Assembly: GCA_003021975.1 (NCBI GenBank)
Contig: PXRR01000007.1
Span: forward strand, 2,612 to 51,754
Length of the DNA: 49,143 nt
Direction: 5' to 3'
Source: Halobacteriales archaeon QS_5_70_17
Lineage (GTDB): Archaea > Halobacteriota > Halobacteria > Halobacteriales > Haloarculaceae
Shown in pieces: positions 25,905-33,812 of the stretch; within the stretch, counting starts at the first letter, position 1, and every line of letters starts with the position of its first letter. The notes below the pieces were generated by a model, which worked only from the letters and a program-made list of their open reading frames with translations, did no database searches and had not been told where the DNA came from. A program made the position numbers and the translations under genes.

Positions 25905-27149
25905 ATGGTGCTCTCGCCGCGGCGATCAGCGACGACCACGTGGCGAACCCTCACTGCGAACCGAGCGCTCGTCGGATGCCTCGGCGGACTGTGGCTGCTG
26001 ACGGCGGCAACTCACCACTACATCATGGCGCCCGCGAGCGTCCTCCCCCAGGTGGCTGCCGATCTGCGGGTCGCTCCGGCAGTGGCCGTCTGGCTCGTGA
26101 GCGCGGTGCCGGGTTCGTGGGCGATCACGAACTTCGCGCTCGGCGTCTGGATCGACCGGTTCGGCGACTACCGGGTGATCGCCGTCGGGACCGGAGTGGT
26201 CGTCCTCGCGGGGATCTGGAGCTGGCGAGCGGGGAGCCGCGGCGCGTTCCTCCCGCTCCTCGTTTCGCGGCTCTGCGCGGGGATCGCCGTCGGAGTGATC
26301 TGGACCGCGTCGACGAACCTGATCGGCGGCGCCGTCTCGGGCGCCAACCGGGGGACGGCTATCGGCGTCTTCATCACGAGCGCTCCCGCCGGGTTCGCGC
26401 TCGGCCAGCTCCTCACGCCGCTTATCGCGTCCCGAAGTAACTGGCCGGCGAGCTTCCTCGTGATGAGCGTCGGCGCCGGCCTCGCGTTCCCCCTGATCGC
26501 GATCTCGGTGCGCCACCTCGCGGTCGAAGCGACGACGAACACGGCGTCGGTGCGGGCGAACTTCGCGGCGGTGTTACGCCACCGGGCCGTGTGGTTCGGG
26601 TGTGCGATGGCGTTCGCCGCCTACTCCTACTACCTGTTCATGAACAGCTGGTTGCCCTCGTATCTCGCCGAGGAGTTCGCCCTCTCTCCGGAGCTGAGCG
26701 GGTTACTGACGGCCGTGTTCCCGGCGATGGGGATCCTGTCGCGAGCGGGCGGTGGCCTCATCTCCGATCGCCTTCTCGACCAGCGACGCGTGCCAGTGCT
26801 TCGGGTCGGGTTTCTGATCTCGCTCCCGCTGGTCGCGCTCATCGCGTGGACCCGCTGGCTCGCGCTCATCGTACTGGCGCTGATCGTCGCGGGGTTCGTG
26901 ATTCAACTCACGTTCGGGGTCGTCTACAGTTACGTTCGCGAGATCGTGGCCGCGGAGATCACCGGGACCGCGCTGGCGCTTCTCACGACCGCGGGGGTCT
27001 CCGGGGCGTTTTCGGCGCCGTTGATCACCGGGGCGCTGATCGAAGTCACCGGCAGCTACCTCTCGGCGTTCGCCTACGCGGCCGCTCTGACGACGGTCGG
27101 ACTCGTGCTCTCCTGGATCGCGCCCGAGTCCCCCGTGTCGTCGGGCTAG
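25905..27149 (+). CDS. MFS transporter
   Basis: 414 residues with 12 predicted helices. The MFS signature between TM2 and TM3 is GVWIDRFGDYRV, and its second copy in the other half is AGGGLISDRLLDQRR. The pattern resembles the nitrate/cyanate and oxalate/formate branch loosely; the substrate is unknown. It stands alone behind the tRNA gene, with no operon partner, in a segment of short and broken genes, so recent acquisition is possible. An ATTGA box lies about 27-30 bp before ATG 25905. Confidence 0.85.
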   Translation: MVLSPRRSATTTWRTLTANRALVGCLGGLWLLTAATHHYIMAPASVLPQVAADLRVAPAVAVWLVSAVPGSWAITNFALGVWIDRFGDYRVIAVGTGVVVLAGIWSWRAGSRGAFLPLLVSRLCAGIAVGVIWTASTNLIGGAVSGANRGTAIGVFITSAPAGFALGQLLTPLIASRSNWPASFLVMSVGAGLAFPLIAISVRHLAVEATTNTASVRANFAAVLRHRAVWFGCAMAFAAYSYYLFMNSWLPSYLAEEFALSPELSGLLTAVFPAMGILSRAGGGLISDRLLDQRRVPVLRVGFLISLPLVALIAWTRWLALIVLALIVAGFVIQLTFGVVYSYVREIVAAEITGTALALLTTAGVSGAFSAPLITGALIEVTGSYLSAFAYAAALTTVGLVLSWIAPESPVSSG

Positions 27150-27325
27150 CCCCGGACGCGGGGGGATGAGAGGGCTCAGTCCGCCGAGCGATCCACGCGG
27201 GTGCGACGGGCGGCGAGAGAGTAGAGACCGGACCGCTACTCCCCCGATCGAACGGGAGAATCACGGCGGCGGATAGCACCGCCGCGAGGACGAGACGAGC
27301 CGTGAGCGTCCCCGAGCGGGGCCGA

Positions 27326-27523
27326 TCACGACGCGGTCTCGTCGGCGCCGGCGGACGACTCGCGGTACCCCTTGCTCCCCGCACCGACGGTCGACACGAC
27401 TACCACGAAGCGGATGATCCCGATGATGAAGTTGACCGCGACGAGGTGGAATCTCGCGACGAGGAGCGCGAGCGCGAGGAGGGCGAGAGACACATCGATA
27501 CGGATCACGAGATCCGGGTCCAT
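27326..27523 (-). CDS. Small hypothetical membrane protein
   Basis: 65 residues from ATG 27523 (a GTG three codons upstream is possible). Two hydrophobic stretches, VSLALLALALLVARFHLVAV and NFIIGIIRFVVVVSTVGAG, form a probable helical hairpin, followed by a polar tail. The third codon positions are nearly all G or C, as in real genes of this genome. It converges on the MFS gene. Function unknown. Confidence 0.6.
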   Translation of the reverse strand: MDPDLVIRIDVSLALLALALLVARFHLVAVNFIIGIIRFVVVVSTVGAGSKGYRESSAGADETAS

Positions 27524-27532
27524 CTGGCGCAC

Positions 27533-27945
27533 AGGCGACAGGATCGTCGGAGCCGTCCAGCGGTGTCCCTTTCGATTCGCCGCCTCCCGTTCGGGCCGTT
27601 CCCCCGTCTCGGGACTGATCGTCGAGACGAGTCTCGACCGCGCGGAGTTCCGGAGTACTGATCGACGGCACCTCGGCGGAACTCACTCTGCGATGGGAGG
27701 GCGAACTCACAGTGAACGAGACGGCGAGGGTCGAAACGGAGGGGAGAACTGGACGCCGAACTGCCTGATCGGCGGGCTGTTCTGCGAGGTTCTCGGCCGG
27801 AGCCGCCTTTTTTCCCCACGCGGCGAGCGTGACGATCATCAGCCCGCAGTTGGTTTCACCGCTCGACGGATCGTCTCCCCCTCGCCGTCGCGCACACGCA
27901 GTCGCGGGCCCGAGAGTTAACCCCGCGTCGCCGCTATCCTGAGCC
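27533..27945 (+). other. Gene-poor stretch
   Basis: No intact gene. A short coding-like segment around 27650-27770 on the plus strand (ELTLRWEGELTVNETARV) has no start or context and may be a relic. GTTAAC near 27915 is the box A of the broken gene that follows. Confidence 0.4.
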
Positions 27946-28186
27946 GTGAGTTCGGATCGGGACGCCGACAGCCCACCCGACGCGAGCCGGAACGACTAGG
28001 TGTACGTCGACGACGAGACCGACCCGGGACTGGCCGGCGTCCCCGCCGACAACGAGGGCGTCTACCCCGGCTCCCCCGACGACGTCGGCCGGACCGGTCT
28101 CCTCGATGATCGGGCCGGCGCTCGTCCTGGTCGGCGCGTTCATCGGCGCCATCGAGTTCCTGTCGCCGTCCCGGCGATCGCTCGGT
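27946..28186 (+). pseudogene. Broken small membrane-protein gene (amber codon plus frameshift)
   Basis: From GTG 27946 (GTTAAC box about 30 bp upstream) the frame reads SSDRDADSPPDASRND, stops at TAG 27997-27999, then continues in frame with natural composition (VYVDDETDPGLAGVPADNE, GVYPGSPDDVGRTGLLDD). A hydrophobic segment MIGPALVLVGAFIGAIEFL follows, shifted by one frame at about 28105. Read together they resemble a small haloarchaeal protein with an acidic N-terminus and one C-terminal helix. I infer one nonsense mutation and one indel. The name of the family is not certain. Confidence 0.5.
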
Positions 28187-28296
28187 CGCTGCGAGCGGAG
28201 TCGGACCGGCGCCGCGAGCGCCGACCGCCGACCGATCCCGTTCGGCAGTGCTCCGGACGACCGACCGACTCCGGGGAGAGCGCGGAGCGGGATCGG

Positions 28297-28506
28297 TCAC
28301 TCGTTCGGCGGGTGCCACTCCGGTTTGCGGAAGGCGAGGCGCCGGATCGCGCTGGCGGGCGTGTCGTCGGTGGTCGTCTCGTGGAACGTCCAGTAGTGTT
28401 CGCGGAGCGCGCCCTCAGCAGCGTCGCGGCTCACCCCCCGTTCGTCGGCGAAGTCGGCTAACTCGGTGGCGTGCTCCTCGTCGATCGCAGGCCCTCTATT
28501 CCACAT
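28297..28506 (-). CDS. Small acidic hypothetical protein
   Basis: 69 residues, helical and acidic (TELADFADERGVSRDAAEGA, PEWHPPNE at the end). ATG 28506 is supported by a TATATAG box centred about 29 bp upstream in an AT-rich region. Function unknown; it could be a small regulatory or adaptor protein. Confidence 0.65.
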   Translation of the reverse strand: MWNRGPAIDEEHATELADFADERGVSRDAAEGALREHYWTFHETTTDDTPASAIRRLAFRKPEWHPPNE

Positions 28507-28620
28507 GGTTTACAGTTATATTCTATTCCGAACTATATACGCCACTCGGTGCCATCACTGGGATCGAACTCTCCCTCCGAGGGGAACCGAACCCGGCATC
28601 GCTGTCCAGGGAGCCCTCGG

Positions 28621-29466
28621 TCAGGCCTCGACGATCGCGTTGGTCTCGGCGAGGAACTCGCGGCAGGTCGCGTTGAACGCTTCGGGGTTGTCCAGGTTGA
28701 CAAGGTGGCCGGCGTCGGGGATCCCCGCGGTCCGTCCGTTCTCGACCGCCGCCGCGATCGACTCGCCCTGGCGTCTGACCGACGGCGCCTCCTGGTCGCC
28801 GTAGACGACGAGCAGGGGGGTCCCGAGGCCGGAGAGGTCGGGCGCCTCGAACCGGTAGAGGGCGGCGAACACCTTCCGGAACTCCGACGTCGAGATCTCG
28901 CCGGCGGTCGAGATCGCCTGCGACCGGACCGACGGGTCGGCCGCGAGCCACGGTTCCCCGTTCGCCGTCCGGATCGACCCGAGCAGCGACCGGAACGTCG
29001 CCTCCGATCCCATCGTCGTCAGCGAGGCGGTCAGCGCCGGCAGCGGCGAGGCGGTCCGCTTCAGCCAGGCCGGGAGGTCGATCGGCAGCATCGAGCGGAC
29101 CGGACCCGCGAGGATCGCCGCGGCGGCCCCGTCGGGGTGTCGATCGAGGTACGTCTGGACGATCATCCCCCCCAGCGAGAGACCACAGAGGATCGGCCGC
29201 TCGCCGTCGCCGATCCCGAGGTGATCGAGCAGTCGCTCCAGGTCGTCGGTGAAGAGGCCGACGGAGTACCGGTTCCGGTCGGTCCCGCCCGACCGCCCGT
29301 GGCCCCGCACGTCGACGGTGATCACCCGGTAGTCGTCGACGAAGGCCTCGACCTGGGGGCGCCACGCGTCCGCGTCGCTCCAGGCCCCGTGGACGAACAC
29401 CAGCGGCCGGCCCTCGCCGGTGGCTTCGTACCACAGCGTCGCGTCGTCGAGCGTCAGTGTTGGCAT
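28621..29466 (-). CDS. Alpha/beta-fold hydrolase
   Basis: 281 residues from ATG 29466 (GGGGG directly upstream). Oxyanion motif FVHGAWSD near 25, nucleophile Ser in CGLSLGGM near 95, Asp in VYGDQEAP and His in DAGHLVNLDNP. The substrate is unknown; esterase, lactonase and haloperoxidase-like members share these motifs. The frame is open upstream without any stop through a 50-residue Arg/Pro-rich linker into a rubredoxin-like domain (to 29730), so a larger fused product of about 369 residues is possible. Confidence 0.85.
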   Translation of the reverse strand: MPTLTLDDATLWYEATGEGRPLVFVHGAWSDADAWRPQVEAFVDDYRVITVDVRGHGRSGGTDRNRYSVGLFTDDLERLLDHLGIGDGERPILCGLSLGGMIVQTYLDRHPDGAAAAILAGPVRSMLPIDLPAWLKRTASPLPALTASLTTMGSEATFRSLLGSIRTANGEPWLAADPSVRSQAISTAGEISTSEFRKVFAALYRFEAPDLSGLGTPLLVVYGDQEAPSVRRQGESIAAAVENGRTAGIPDAGHLVNLDNPEAFNATCREFLAETNAIVEA

Positions 29467-29619
29467 CCCCCGTATTATCCGGCGGGCGCACGTCAACGTC
29501 CGGGTTGCGAGGCCAACGCGTCGGGCCGGCGCGGTGCGCGCCGGATCGACCGGTGCTCGGGTCGGGACCGATCCGAACGGTCGGGCGCCGCTCCCGCGCG
29601 GCGGGCGTCCGCCGTCTCG

Positions 29620-29916
29620 GTCCTCGATCCAGTAGTACAGTTCCTCCTTGGACGCGCCGCAGTCAGGGCACTCGTCCGGCAGCGACGCCTCGATGCGACC
29701 CATCTCCCCGCACTGCCAGCAGCGCCACATCACCTACTCCTGGCCCGTGACTGCGCGCATCTCGGCGATCGATCGCCGGGACGCGCTTCCGGCCGCCAGG
29801 GCGTAGAACCCCGCGTCGTCGATCCCGCGAACCGTCCCGAGCGGGTCTCCCGACTCGCCGTACACCGTCTGTCCCATCTCGACGCTCCCGTGCAGACGAC
29901 CGGTTTCGTCGCTCAT
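29620..29916 (-). pseudogene. Rubredoxin-like (DUF7130-type) gene split by an in-frame TAG, no terminal stop
   Basis: The 5' part (29734-29916, 60 codons) reads VEMGQTVYGESGDPLGTVRG and ends at TAG (29734-29736). The same frame continues at GTG-ATG 29733/29730 with MWRCWQCGEMGRIEASLPDE, CPDCG and YYWIED, a two-knuckle zinc/iron site. As I recall the haloarchaeal family, these two parts form one protein of about 100 residues, so the TAG is a nonsense mutation. After WIED there is no stop, and the frame enters the hydrolase. TTTAATAT about 27 bp upstream of ATG 29916 is a strong box A. Alternatively two proteins are made, the second starting at ATG 29730. Confidence 0.6.
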
Positions 29917-30017
29917 ACCTCTCGTTAGAACAGTTAGATATTAAACATACCTGGGAGGAGCGGACCGATCGCCGCGAATCGGCGGAGTAATGTCGCCCCC
30001 GTCGGTACCGTGGGGCG

Positions 30018-30419
30018 ATGAAGTCCCACGAGCACGCCGCCGTCGGTGCTGTCGTCGGCGCTATCGGCGTCGCTGCGCTGCGGCGGTTCTCGCGGCCGGT
30101 CCGGACTGTCCTCTGGGCGTACGGCCTCCTCCTGAGCGTGTTCATCGACCTCGATCACTTCCTCATCGCCCGGGCGAAAGCCGGCGACTGGTCGCACCTG
30201 CGGGCGGCGGTCGCGGACCCGGTGTGGGCGTTCACCGACCAGGAGTCGGTCTTCGGGGAACTGACCCTCGCGTTCGAGCGCCTGCTGAGCCACACCCTGC
30301 TGGGCGGCCTGCTCACGCTCGGCCTGTACCTCCTCTCGCCGGCCGTGGCGGCCTACACGGGGCTCGTGCTCTACTTCCACGTGCTGGCCGACATCGCCCG
30401 CGAGGCGGAACTGGCCTGA
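30018..30419 (+). CDS. Membrane protein resembling DUF457/YdjM metal-dependent hydrolases
   Basis: 133 residues and about three helices. His/Asp motifs stand at family positions: SHEHAAVGA, FIDLDHFL, LSHTLLGG and FHVLADI. Larger YdjM-type proteins have the same order of metal-ligand motifs, so this is a short or divergent member. A TAATG box lies about 28 bp before ATG 30018. The downstream 30420-30636 holds nothing I can support. Confidence 0.6.
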   Translation: MKSHEHAAVGAVVGAIGVAALRRFSRPVRTVLWAYGLLLSVFIDLDHFLIARAKAGDWSHLRAAVADPVWAFTDQESVFGELTLAFERLLSHTLLGGLLTLGLYLLSPAVAAYTGLVLYFHVLADIAREAELA

Positions 30420-30636
30420 CAGCCCCGCCCCCCTCGCCGGAAGCGGGCGACGTCCGGGAGTCCCGCTCGCGGTCGGCCGACGCTGGCCGATCTACCGAGG
30501 GCCTGCGCCGCCGTCAGCAGTCTCGGTTCGCTCGTCGCCCTCCGGGCCCGCGCTGCTCGCTTCGCCCGGCATCGCTACTCGGGGCGCCTGCCGTCGGCGC
30601 TCGTTTCCCGGAAACCGGATGGCAGTGAGAGTCCCG

Positions 30637-31740
30637 CTACGCCTCGAACCCGTCTTCGAACCGGAAGGTGCCGTCGCGCTGGACGACCTCGCCGTCGACC
30701 TCGATGGTGGAGTCCTCGCTCATGTCCACGATCATGTCGACGTGGACCGCGGAGTCGTTGCGCTCGTTGCCCTCCCCGACGCACTCGTCGTAGGCGCGCC
30801 CGACCGCCATGTGGACGGTGTCGCCCATCTTCTCGTCGAACAGCATGTTGTAGGTGAACCGGTCGATGCTGCGGTTCATGCCGATGCCCAGTTCCCCCAG
30901 TCGGCGCGCCCCCTCGTCGGTGTTCAGAATCTCGGTCAGCACCGCCTCGTTCTTCGCGGCCTCGTGTTCGACGACCTCTCCGGCCTCGAAGACGAGGCGC
31001 ACGTCGGTGATCTCTCGGCCCTGCTGGTAGACCGGCTTGTCGAAGAGGACCTCCCCCGCGACGCTGTCGACGACCGGCGCGGTGAACACCTCGCCGCCCG
31101 GGAGGTTGGCCTCGCCGTAGTCGTTGATGGTGGCCATCCCGTCGAGGCGCATGGTCACGTCGGTGGTCTCGCCCGACCGGATCCGGACCTCGCTCGCTGG
31201 GTCGAGGACCTCGACCATCCGCTCCTGATGGTCGCGCTGGGCCCCCCAGTCGCGATTGACGGCGTCCCAGACGAAGTCCTCGTAGGCCTCCGTGGACATC
31301 TCGGCGAGCTGCGCGAACGCGGCGGAGGGATACTGCGTGAGACACCAGGTCTTGTCCAGTCGCTCCTCGAGGAGCGGCTGGGTGAGCTGGTCGTACGCCC
31401 GGATGGTCTCCGGGGGGACGTCCGACGTCTCGGTGGCGTTGTCGGCCGAGCGGACGCCGACGTAGACGTCCATCGCCTCGTACAGCGCCAGCACGTGGTC
31501 GGGGAAGTCCCGCTCGGTGAACTCGCCGTCGTGACTCCGGAGGTAGGCCCGCCGGAACCGCTTGCCGAACCGCTCCTGGACGGCGAGCGCCGTCGCGCCG
31601 GCGTCGGCGACGGCCTCGTGGAGCGCGACCACGAGGTCCTCGGCGACGGGGTGGGCGTCGATGACGACGTCGTCCCCGGGTTCGATGTCGGTCGAGTGCT
31701 CGACGATGATCTCGGCGTGCTCGCGGACGCGGGGGTCCAT
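30637..31740 (-). CDS. M29 family aminopeptidase (AmpS/aminopeptidase T type)
   Basis: 367 residues. The N-terminal domain begins VREHAEIIVEHSTDI. The C-terminal metal site region contains GEANLPGGEVFTAP, the Glu/His cluster in VVEHEAAKNEA, and GIGMNRSIDRFTYNMLFDEK with NDSAVHVDMIVDM, matching the two-metal M29 site. It trims N-terminal residues from peptides in the cytoplasm. ATG 31740 is the family start; the frame is open far upstream over the threonine aldolase gene, but that part is a shadow. Confidence 0.9.
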   Translation of the reverse strand: MDPRVREHAEIIVEHSTDIEPGDDVVIDAHPVAEDLVVALHEAVADAGATALAVQERFGKRFRRAYLRSHDGEFTERDFPDHVLALYEAMDVYVGVRSADNATETSDVPPETIRAYDQLTQPLLEERLDKTWCLTQYPSAAFAQLAEMSTEAYEDFVWDAVNRDWGAQRDHQERMVEVLDPASEVRIRSGETTDVTMRLDGMATINDYGEANLPGGEVFTAPVVDSVAGEVLFDKPVYQQGREITDVRLVFEAGEVVEHEAAKNEAVLTEILNTDEGARRLGELGIGMNRSIDRFTYNMLFDEKMGDTVHMAVGRAYDECVGEGNERNDSAVHVDMIVDMSEDSTIEVDGEVVQRDGTFRFEDGFEA

Positions 31741-31858
31741 GCCCGTCTCTCGGCCGGGTGCGGGCAAACGGCTTTCGGACTCCCCGATCCGTCGGCGCCC
31801 GGAGACGGGCCCGGCGAGCGCGGGTCGCCCCCCCGGTCCCGCCCGCGACCCCGGCGCC

Positions 31859-31862
31859 TTTT
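31859..31862 (+). promoter_or_regulatory. Box A of the threonine aldolase gene
   Basis: A TTTT core centred 27 bp upstream of ATG 31888; it implies a leaderless mRNA and confirms that start. Confidence 0.5.
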
Positions 31863-31887
31863 GCGCGCGGGTCCACAACCCGAAGCG

Positions 31888-32910
31888 ATGACCGACGCCG
31901 CCGACGCCATCGACCTCCGCAGCGATACGGTGACCCGCCCCAGCGACGAGATGCGGACCGCCGCCCGCGACGCCGCGGTCGGCGACGACGTCTACCGCGA
32001 GGACCCGACCGTCAACGAACTCGAGGCGCGGGCGGCCGACCTGCTGGGGTACGAGGCCGCGCTGTACGTCCCCTCGGGGACGATGGGCAACCAGGTCGCC
32101 GCCCGCACCCACACCGAGCGGGGCCAGGAGGTCCTCGTCGAGCGCGAGAGTCACGTCTACAAGTGGGAACTGGCCGGCCTCTCCCAGCACGCCGGCCTGC
32201 AGGCGCGCACCGTCGACGGCGGCCCCCGCGGGGCCATCTCGCCCGCGCAGGTCCGCGCGGCGCACGTCGAGGCCGACGGCCACCGGCCGGGGACCGGGCT
32301 GCTGACCCTCGAGAACACCCACAACTCGAAGGGCGGGACCGCGCTCGCGCCCGAGACCGTCGACGCCGCCGCCGAGGCAGCCCACGACCTCGGCGTCCCC
32401 GTCCACCTCGACGGCGCGCGGCTGGCGAACGCCGCCGTCGCCCGCGACGTCCCCCTGTCGCGGCTCACTCGCGAGGTGGACTCGACGATGACCTGTCTCT
32501 CCAAGGGGCTTGGCGCGCCCGTCGGATCCGTGCTCGCCGGCTCCAAACCGTTCGTCGAGGAGGCCCGCCGGGTGCGGAAGCTGTTCGGCGGCGGGATGCG
32601 GCAGGCGGGGGTGATCGCCGCGCCGGGGCTGGCGGCGCTGGAGAACGTCGACAGACTGGCGACTGACCATGAGAACGCCCGTCGCCTCGCCAGCGGGATC
32701 GACGAGGTAGAGGGGCTGGCGGCCGGCGAACCGGAGACCAACATCGTCCTCGTCGAGACCGCCACCCCCGCCGAGCAGTTCCTCGAGCGCGCCGCGGAGG
32801 CCGGCGTCCTCGGGGTCGCCTTCGACGAGTACCTCGTTCGGTTCGTCACCCACTGGGACGTCTCCGCCGAGGACGTCGACCGGGCGGTCGACCGGATTGC
32901 GGCGCTCTAG
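31888..32910 (+). CDS. Low-specificity L-threonine aldolase
   Basis: 340 residues, fold-type I PLP enzyme. Family motifs in order: IDLRSDTVTRPSDEM, VGDDVYREDPTVNELE, YVPSGTMGNQ, LENTHNSKGG, HLDGARLANA and the PLP lysine in CLSKGLGAPVGS near 206. It splits L-threonine or L-allo-threonine to glycine and acetaldehyde. It is divergent from the aminopeptidase. The Met at 31888 starts directly at the conserved N-terminus. Confidence 0.93.
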   Translation: MTDAADAIDLRSDTVTRPSDEMRTAARDAAVGDDVYREDPTVNELEARAADLLGYEAALYVPSGTMGNQVAARTHTERGQEVLVERESHVYKWELAGLSQHAGLQARTVDGGPRGAISPAQVRAAHVEADGHRPGTGLLTLENTHNSKGGTALAPETVDAAAEAAHDLGVPVHLDGARLANAAVARDVPLSRLTREVDSTMTCLSKGLGAPVGSVLAGSKPFVEEARRVRKLFGGGMRQAGVIAAPGLAALENVDRLATDHENARRLASGIDEVEGLAAGEPETNIVLVETATPAEQFLERAAEAGVLGVAFDEYLVRFVTHWDVSAEDVDRAVDRIAAL

Positions 32911-32924
32911 CGCCGGCGGGCGCT

Positions 32925-33068
32925 CTAGCGGCGGCGGTCGTCGTACCCCTCGCGGAACGCCACGACGGTCCGGCGGAAGAAGAAGTAGATCGCCAGGATC
33001 ACCAGTATCATCGCGGCCAGAAACGCCGCCAGGATCGGATCGACGCCGAGACCGAGGCCGAATTGCAT
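32925..33068 (-). CDS. Small single-span membrane protein (47 residues)
   Basis: A complete ORF: MQFGLGLGVDPI, a transmembrane helix (AAFLAAMIILVILAIYFFF read approximately) and a positive tail RRTVVAFREGYDDRRR. The composition and the positive-inside tail fit a real type of small membrane protein. It is short enough to be missed by standard gene finders. It converges with threonine aldolase, with 14 bp between stops. Function unknown. Confidence 0.6.
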   Translation of the reverse strand: MQFGLGLGVDPILAAFLAAMILVILAIYFFFRRTVVAFREGYDDRRR

Positions 33069-33157
33069 ACTCACATCTCGCGCCTACCGGGCGAAAGGCG
33101 TTTCGGGCGGTCCGGGGGCGGTCGGGACGGCGGGCGTCCGAGCGGCCGTCGGGGGCG

Positions 33158-33658
33158 TCACTCGACGGCGAACGCCTCGAGTTCGGTGCCGTCGGGGGCG
33201 ACCAGCCGTCCCCGGAGGGGGTCGAGTTCGAGTTCGGCGTGGGCCGCCCGGTAGCGCCGCGGGTCCGCGTGGCTGCCGGGGTTCACCACGGGGACGGTGC
33301 CGATCCGCCGGAACGCCGGCCGGTGGGAGTGGCCGACGACGACGAGGTCGGCGTGCTCCTGATGGCCGTACATCGCCAGCGCGGTGTCGTGGTGTTCGTG
33401 GCCGTGCGCGAGCGCGATCCGGGTTCCCTCGTGGGTGACCGTCCGCCGGGCGGGCAGGCCCTCGCGCACGCCCTCGTCGTCGTTGTTGCCGTAGACCCCG
33501 TCCAGTCGGTCGGCCTCCGCGCGGAAGGCGTCGAGGACGGCCTCGGTGGTGAAGTCGCCCGCGTGGAGGACGCGGTCGGCGGCGCGGACGGCCTCGAGCG
33601 TGCGGCCCGTCAGCCGGTGGTCCTCCCGGCCGTGGGTGTCGGCGACGACGGTCAGCAT
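33158..33658 (-). CDS. YfcE/MJ0936-type metallophosphoesterase
   Basis: 166 residues with the calcineurin-like metal motifs in order: VVADTHGR (D-x-H), LHAGDF (GD), YGNND (GNxD), LAHGHEH and VVGHSHRP (GHSH). It is a single-domain phosphodiesterase active on small phosphodiesters in characterised relatives. ATG 33658 starts at the first strand; the frame upstream is not family-like. Confidence 0.9.
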   Translation of the reverse strand: MLTVVADTHGREDHRLTGRTLEAVRAADRVLHAGDFTTEAVLDAFRAEADRLDGVYGNNDDEGVREGLPARRTVTHEGTRIALAHGHEHHDTALAMYGHQEHADLVVVGHSHRPAFRRIGTVPVVNPGSHADPRRYRAAHAELELDPLRGRLVAPDGTELEAFAVE

Positions 33659-33812
33659 ACGCGCGCTCCGGGCGCCGACGTGATCAGTGTCCCGTCCCGC
33701 CCCGTATCGTCCCCGCTCTCCTCGCACCTCCGCCGGACACGTAGCCGTCTCGGGCGGCATTGCCGGTTCCGTGGCGGTAGGCATTTCCACGACCCACCTG
33801 AGGGTAGCAGTA

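Noticed and set aside
27946-29916. Pyrrolysine or other amber recoding to explain two in-frame TAG codons
   Set aside because: No pyl genes or suppressor tRNA are seen here, many genes in the window use TAG as a normal stop, and one of the two genes also has a frameshift. Mutation is simpler.
30637-32853. A 738-codon minus-strand frame that would extend the M29 aminopeptidase by about 370 residues
   Set aside because: The extra part lies antisense to threonine aldolase and has no family similarity; the aminopeptidase N-terminus starts cleanly at 31740. The plus-strand extension of threonine aldolase back to 30619 is rejected for the same reason.
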